Shown here one piece after another: positions 6,794 to 10,127 of a stretch of 10,127 nt of DNA (the first letter of the stretch is position 1; each line of letters begins with the position of its first letter). Below the pieces are notes generated by a model. It had not been told where the DNA came from, made no database searches, and saw only the letters and a list, made by a program, of their open reading frames with translations. The DNA is from Chrysochromulina parva (taxonomy: Eukaryota > Haptophyta > Prymnesiales > Chrysochromulinaceae). The stretch spans positions 1-10,127 of the forward strand of contig PJAB01002173.1 of NCBI GenBank assembly GCA_002887195.1, in the 5' to 3' direction. The position numbers were made by a program, and so were the translations under genes.

Positions 6794-6855
6794 TCAGCGA
6801 GTGGCGCCCCCGCCCACCCTTTGGTGGCCGTGCGGCGGACGCCTCGGTATCAGCG
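6760..6855. repeat. Direct repeat, two 40-bp units with a 56-bp period, spanning a stop codon
   Basis: The units run 6760-6799 and 6816-6855, starting ACCCTTTGGTGGCCGTG and ending CGGTATCAGCG, with one mismatch (T/C in GTGTGG versus GTGCGG). The period of 56 is not a multiple of three. On the minus strand the coding frame therefore reads one copy as LIPRRPPHGHQRV and meets TGA (6796-6794) in the next copy. Confidence 0.85.
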
Positions 6856-9800
6856 CGTTCGGACCTCCGTCGCTATGAGCACCGGTTGCGTTGCGATGGT
6901 CGGGTGGCGTTAGCTCCTCGCGACTGATGCGCTCCTCGAGATCGCGAACGAGCTCCGCGAACTCGTGCAGATCCAGCTGGCCGTCGGGATCAGTCACCTC
7001 GACCTTCGCCTCGAGCCCGTAGTGAAGCAGCGCGCTCCGCAGATACTTGTACTCGAGGTAGCCGCTCCTGGTGCTGTCAAAGTACGCAAAGGTCTCATGC
7101 ACGCGATCGGGCACCGGGGTGCCTGCGCGTGGGTGTTGGCTGAACGCGCGCGGGCCACTCTTCCCCACAGCAACGCGACCCTTGGCCTTCGAGCCGCCCC
7201 TGGCCTTCCCGCCCTCGCGCAACGGCTTCCCTCTCACACTCGTCGGGCCGCGTACGCTCGGGCGGCCGGTAGCTCGGCCGGTAGCTCTCCTCGAGCCTTG
7301 CACGCGATGCACGCCACCGACGGCCTCGTCGGATCCATGCGCACACCGAGCGCCCTCGCCGTAGTAGCCACCTGCTTCGGCGCCAGTGTACTCGCCGCCC
7401 TCAGGATGGCCGCCCCAATACGAGGCGTTCTCCGCGTACCAGGTAGCGTAGGCGGCATCCGCAGGTACGCCGCGCGCGTAGCCGGCCGTGTCGCCCTGCG
7501 CGGCTCCGCCCCAAGTGGGCGCTGTTCTGGGCGCATACGAGGGCGCGAATGGCGGCTCGGACTGGAAACGCACGAGGTTCTGCGTCTCTCTTCCAAATCG
7601 GGACATCAGCATCTGGTATTGCATCTGCAGCTTGCCGTACTTGGTCCCGGCGCCGTCGTGGGCGCCGTCCTCCCACAGCACCTCGTCGACGAGCTGCTGG
7701 AGCGCGGCCTGCTCGTCCGTAATCTCGGCCTCGAGCTCATCGACGACCTGGCGCGTGAGCTCCTCCTCGAGCTCGATCGAGGTACGCTCCTCCTCGACGA
7801 TCTGGCGCGTGAGCTCCTCCTCGAGCTCGAGCGAGGTACGCTCCTCCTCGACGAGCTGCGAGAGCTCAGCACGCCAGGGCAGCATGAGTCATGAGACCAT
7901 CAGCTGTCAATCAGCTGTCAATCAGCTGTCAATCAGCTGTCCAGAAGCACAATCAGAGGCCATCAGCTGTCAATCAGTGCCCGTCAGCTGTCAATCAGGG
8001 GCGGACTCGCCTGCTCGCTCAGCAGCTGCTCGGCGAGCGCCTCGTCGCGTAAGGATCGGTCGAGGGTGCGAAGCTGCGCGGCCTCCTCCTCACGCCTCTG
8101 CGCGCTCCAGCGTAGGATGGAGCTCTGATCGAGCGTGGATGGCAAGCGCGCGCCGCTGCCCTGTTGATGCTGCTGAGGATCGAGTGAGGATTGCCTCCTG
8201 ATGGCATCGTCGCTCAGCGCCTGCTTGCGGATGATGCCTCCATCGAGGTCGCGAATGAGCACTGAGAACTCACTCAGTTGCAGCTTGCCATCGCGCGTCT
8301 GGTCGTCATACGCGCGAAGCACCTGTGCCATCTCGGCGCCAATCGAGCTCATTAGGAGGCAATCAGAGCTCATCAAGAGGTCATCAGAGCTCATCAGGAG
8401 GCGCAGTGACAATCAGGAGGCCCATTCAGTCGCAGTCACCAGGTGCTCAATCTGGCAATCACCTGCTCGACCTCCGGGCGGTCGAGGCGTATCCCGTAGA
8501 GACGCAGCGCATTCCGTAACTTCTTCGAGTCTAAGAACCCGCTCTGATTCTCATCGAAGGCTGCGAAAGCGTCGCGGATCTTTTTCTCCATTGCCATCGC
8601 CGCCGCCGCCGCCGCCGCCGCCGGTCCATCCTTGGCTACGCCGCCCTTCGGTGCTACGCCGCCCTTGGGTGCTACGCCGCCCTTGGGTGCTACGCCGCCC
8701 TTCGGTGCTGCGCCGCCCTTGGGTGCTACGCCGCCCTTGGCTACGCCCCCGATCGTGCGGGTACGCGCATAGAGATTGGCGGCCGCCGCCGCGGAGGGGG
8801 CAGCGGCGGCTCCATACCTCAGAGGCTGATCATCATAGTCGCTGGCAGGCTCGAGGATGATGACGCCCTCCTCGTCTCCCAACTGCCGACGGAGTGCGCG
8901 ATTCTCTTTGCGCAGCCTCCTCGCCTCTTGAAAGACCCTATCGTAGATCATATCGGCCGCTTCGCGTATGGCGAGAGTGCTCTCGAGGCCGCTCGCGCTC
9001 CTGCCAGCGCCGCCCACCGGCCCGCCCACCGGCCCCAGCTTCTCTTCGAGTGACTTGACGAGCTCCGCCCACTCGCCCCTCGATAACTGCGACTCGGGTG
9101 TCGCGTCGTACCGGGCGAGGAGCTCCAGCGCGCCCTCAGCACTCGGGTCGAGGCCGTACGCCTGCACCGCATTCCGCACCTCCTTGTACTCGATCGAGCC
9201 TCGTTTGTAACGGTCGAAGCTGTCGAAGGCGCTCCGCGCGAGCTCCGCTGCAACGAGCTTCTGCCGCAGCACCGCCCCCGGTATGCTGACGAGTTCTTTC
9301 CATCCCAACTTGCGAGGCGCGCCGGCGCTACGCGCGCGGCTTGGCTTCTCCAGGTAAGGGTCCTTGACCCCGGCCGGGTAACGGCTCTTGGGCTCGGTGG
9401 GCTTCGGCTGGGTTGGACTTGCATGCAACACGAGCTCGTCGCCCGCACGGAGGCCATTCTCGGCGATCGTACGATCCTTGCTGATGAGCTGGCCGCGCAG
9501 GTGCAGCGCGAGGGCCGCGTGCGGCGCGGCACCGAGGGACTCGCGCAGCTTCGAGCCGGCCTCCGCGATGAGGCTCGTGGCCGCCTCGTCTGGGAAGACT
9601 TTGGGTCGAAAGAGCAGCTTCCCGTCCGGCGTGAGGACGCTGACAAAGAAGCCGTAACCGTCGCTGCCGAAGCTGTGGGTGGCGGGCCCCGTGCGCTGCG
9701 CATCGCTCTGTGGCTCGTATCCGACCTTGATGTGCAGTGTGAGCGAGTCGGCCTCGGTGAGATTATAAGACTCGACGGACCGTTCGGACATGAGGAGCAC

Positions 9801-9944
9801 TCCTCGCCGCGAGAGCCGAATCGCAGCGCGCGGCAGTCGCGCATGCTTGGCTGCCTGCGCCAGAAGCGCGTCGACCTTGTCGGTGCTCTTCGTGGTCAGC
9901 TTGAAGGCCTTGTACCCAGCCGGCGGCTGGACGGCGAGCAGCAT
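6794..9944 (-). CDS. Tandem ubiquitin-like / EF-hand / coiled-coil protein, three exons, 951 aa
   Basis: The model is the complement of 8463-9944, 8011-8322 and 6794-7855 (494 + 104 + 353 codons plus stop). Two beta-grasp ubiquitin-like domains open it: about 11-75 (IRLSRRGVLLMSERSVESYN, then LTLHIKV) and 96-175 (LHLRGQLISKDRTIAENGLRAG, then DELVLH). Three related EF-hand pairs follow: 232-302 (SFDRYKRGSIEYKEVRNAVQAYG), 452-520 (FDENQSGFLDSKKLRNALRLYG, then YDDQTRDGKLQLSEF) and 846-910 (FDSTRSGYLEYKYLRSALLHYG, then DPDGQLDLHEF). Likely coiled coils lie at 324-358 and 565-650. A GGVAPK repeat (about 399-437) and a poly-Ala run precede pair 2. Several loops lack acid at position 12 or position 1, so calcium binding is probably partial. 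A Gly-Gly terminus is absent, so the ubiquitin-like domains are domains rather than conjugating modifiers. The start has A at -3; I see no signal peptide. A calcium-responsive scaffold or adaptor role is inference. Confidence 0.8.
7748..7855 (-). repeat. 54-bp tandem duplication encoding an 18-residue coiled-coil repeat
   Basis: Two adjacent 54-bp units encode VEEERTS(L/I)ELEEELTRQ(I/V) twice at the start of exon 3 (residues about 600-635). Eighteen residues match five helical turns, so duplication extends the acidic helix without a break. The few differences between copies imply recent origin. Confidence 0.85.
7856..8010 (-). other. Intron 2 of the ubiquitin-like/EF-hand gene (155 bp, GC-AG)
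   Basis: The donor is GAGCAG|GCGAGT and the acceptor CTCTCGCAG|CTCGTC, both phase 0. Joining gives ...AEQLLSEQ-LVEEERTS..., an unbroken acidic helix. Without splicing, exon 2 hits a stop 11 codons later (after SPPLIDS). The donor is GC rather than GT but otherwise matches the usual GC-intron consensus. The interior holds eight CTGAT and one CTGAC motifs. Confidence 0.75.
7898..7998 (-). repeat. CTGAT-rich intronic array, 11-bp tandem core
   Basis: Read on the plus strand, ATCAG begins at 7899, 7910, 7921 and 7932, an exact 11-bp period (CAATCAGCTGT units). Degenerate copies continue to about 7998. On the transcribed strand the unit is ACAGCTGATTG, which contains CTGAT (branch-point-like) and CAG (acceptor-like). 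It lies wholly inside intron 2. Confidence 0.9.
8323..8462 (-). other. Intron 1 of the ubiquitin-like/EF-hand gene (140 bp, GT-AG)
   Basis: The donor is GAGCAG|GTGATT and the acceptor ATGGCACAG|GTGCTT, both phase 0. Splicing gives RPEVEQ-VLRAYDDQTRDGK, which completes the second EF-hand with exactly the helix length seen in the first EF-hand pair (YG to YD, 18 residues in both). The motif CAGGTG is present at both exon-intron borders. CTAAT and four CTGAT motifs fill the 3' half. Confidence 0.85.
8345..8436 (-). repeat. Degenerate CTGAT(G/T) repeats in intron 1
   Basis: The transcribed strand shows repeated CTGATGAGCT and CTGATTGCCTCC units: four CTGAT, one TTGAT and one CTAAT. An ATG at 8412 inside this array opens a spurious reading frame beginning MSLRLLMSSDDLLMSSD, which simply translates the repeats. 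The array resembles the one in intron 2 but is not an exact copy. Confidence 0.85.
8634..8745 (-). repeat. 18-bp tandem repeat encoding GGVAPK hexapeptides
   Basis: About six units of an 18-bp repeat (plus strand GCTACGCCGCCCTTGGGT with G/C variation) encode GGVAPK/GGAAPK between residues about 399 and 437. A GCC run at about 8596-8624, encoding poly-Ala, follows in coding order. The repeat is a flexible, lysine-bearing linker before the second EF-hand pair and is likely to vary in copy number. Confidence 0.9.
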
Positions 9945-10127
9945 TATGGCCGCCGGTCGTTGGCGGTTCGCGATTACGACAGTTCATGTTTCACTTTGTT
10001 TCATTGTTTCGTCGATGCGCGTGCGGTCGGAGCGCACGGCGTTGGACTGAAGAGGTCGAGTGCCTGCTTGAATCCACAAAACCCTACCGGTCCCTACCGT
10101 GCGTTACTGAAACGACATCGGGCCGTG
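9945..10127. promoter_or_regulatory. 5' flank of the ubiquitin-like/EF-hand gene
   Basis: This should contain the 5' UTR and part of the promoter of the minus-strand gene. A plus-strand cluster reading GTTTCACTTTGTTTCATTGTTTCG (about 9989-10012) has three GTTTC cores, and GAAAC recurs at about 10110. No TATA box or coding signal is clear, and the promoter may extend beyond the window. Confidence 0.35.

Noticed and set aside
6794..7885. Separate 363-aa gene starting at 7885 (-)
   Set aside because: The first ten codons lie in intron 2. The helix continues directly from exon 2 through the acceptor at 7856.
7898..8000. CRISPR-like array
   Set aside because: The units are 11 bp with no unique spacers and lie in an intron of a eukaryotic gene.
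7984..8412. Separate 142-aa EF-hand gene starting at 8412 (-)
   Set aside because: Its first 30 codons are translated intronic CTGAT repeats, and the true reading joins at 8322 from the upstream exon, completing the EF-hand.

Overview
The window looks like nuclear DNA from a GC-rich unicellular eukaryote. The evidence is a 20S proteasome beta-4 gene split by a GT-AG intron, an ASNSD1-family gene (a eukaryotic family), ATG contexts of Kozak type, GC-rich spliceosomal introns of 118-155 bp with CTGAC/CTGAT branch-point-like motifs, and a short terminal-inverted-repeat element. Strong GC bias, Gly/Ala/Ser-rich low complexity and one GC-AG intron would suit an alga such as a haptophyte. That assignment is only an inference; no taxon marker is present.

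Layout. Positions 1-213 are 3' flank with small hairpins. Positions 214-2418 (-) encode an ASNSD1-like protein (class II glutamine amidotransferase plus asparagine-synthetase-type PP-loop domain) with a roughly 168-residue low-complexity insertion. Positions 2457-2973 are a 517-bp non-autonomous TIR element with 44-bp perfect inverted repeats and a 3-bp CAG duplication; it fills the space just upstream of the ASNSD1-like gene. Positions 3114-3831 (-) are proteasome subunit beta type-2 (beta-4), 199 aa after removal of a 118-bp intron. A 508-bp divergent promoter region follows, ending in a strong imperfect palindrome just before the next start codon. Positions 4340-6238 (+) encode an unrecognised 632-aa, largely disordered protein. 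A 555-bp convergent intergenic region follows.

Positions 6794-9944 (-) look like three separate ORFs but join through two introns into one 951-aa gene. The protein has two ubiquitin-like domains, three paired EF-hand modules and intervening coiled coils, an architecture I do not recognise. Both of its introns are built from repeated CTGAT units, including an 11-bp tandem array.

The genes do not form an obvious pathway. Proteasome beta-4 and a protein with ubiquitin-like domains lie in the same window, but they are separated by another gene and a functional link is speculation. The most interesting points are the ubiquitin-like/EF-hand protein, its branch-point-like repeat introns, the TIR element at the ASNSD1-like promoter, and the palindrome before the 632-aa gene.
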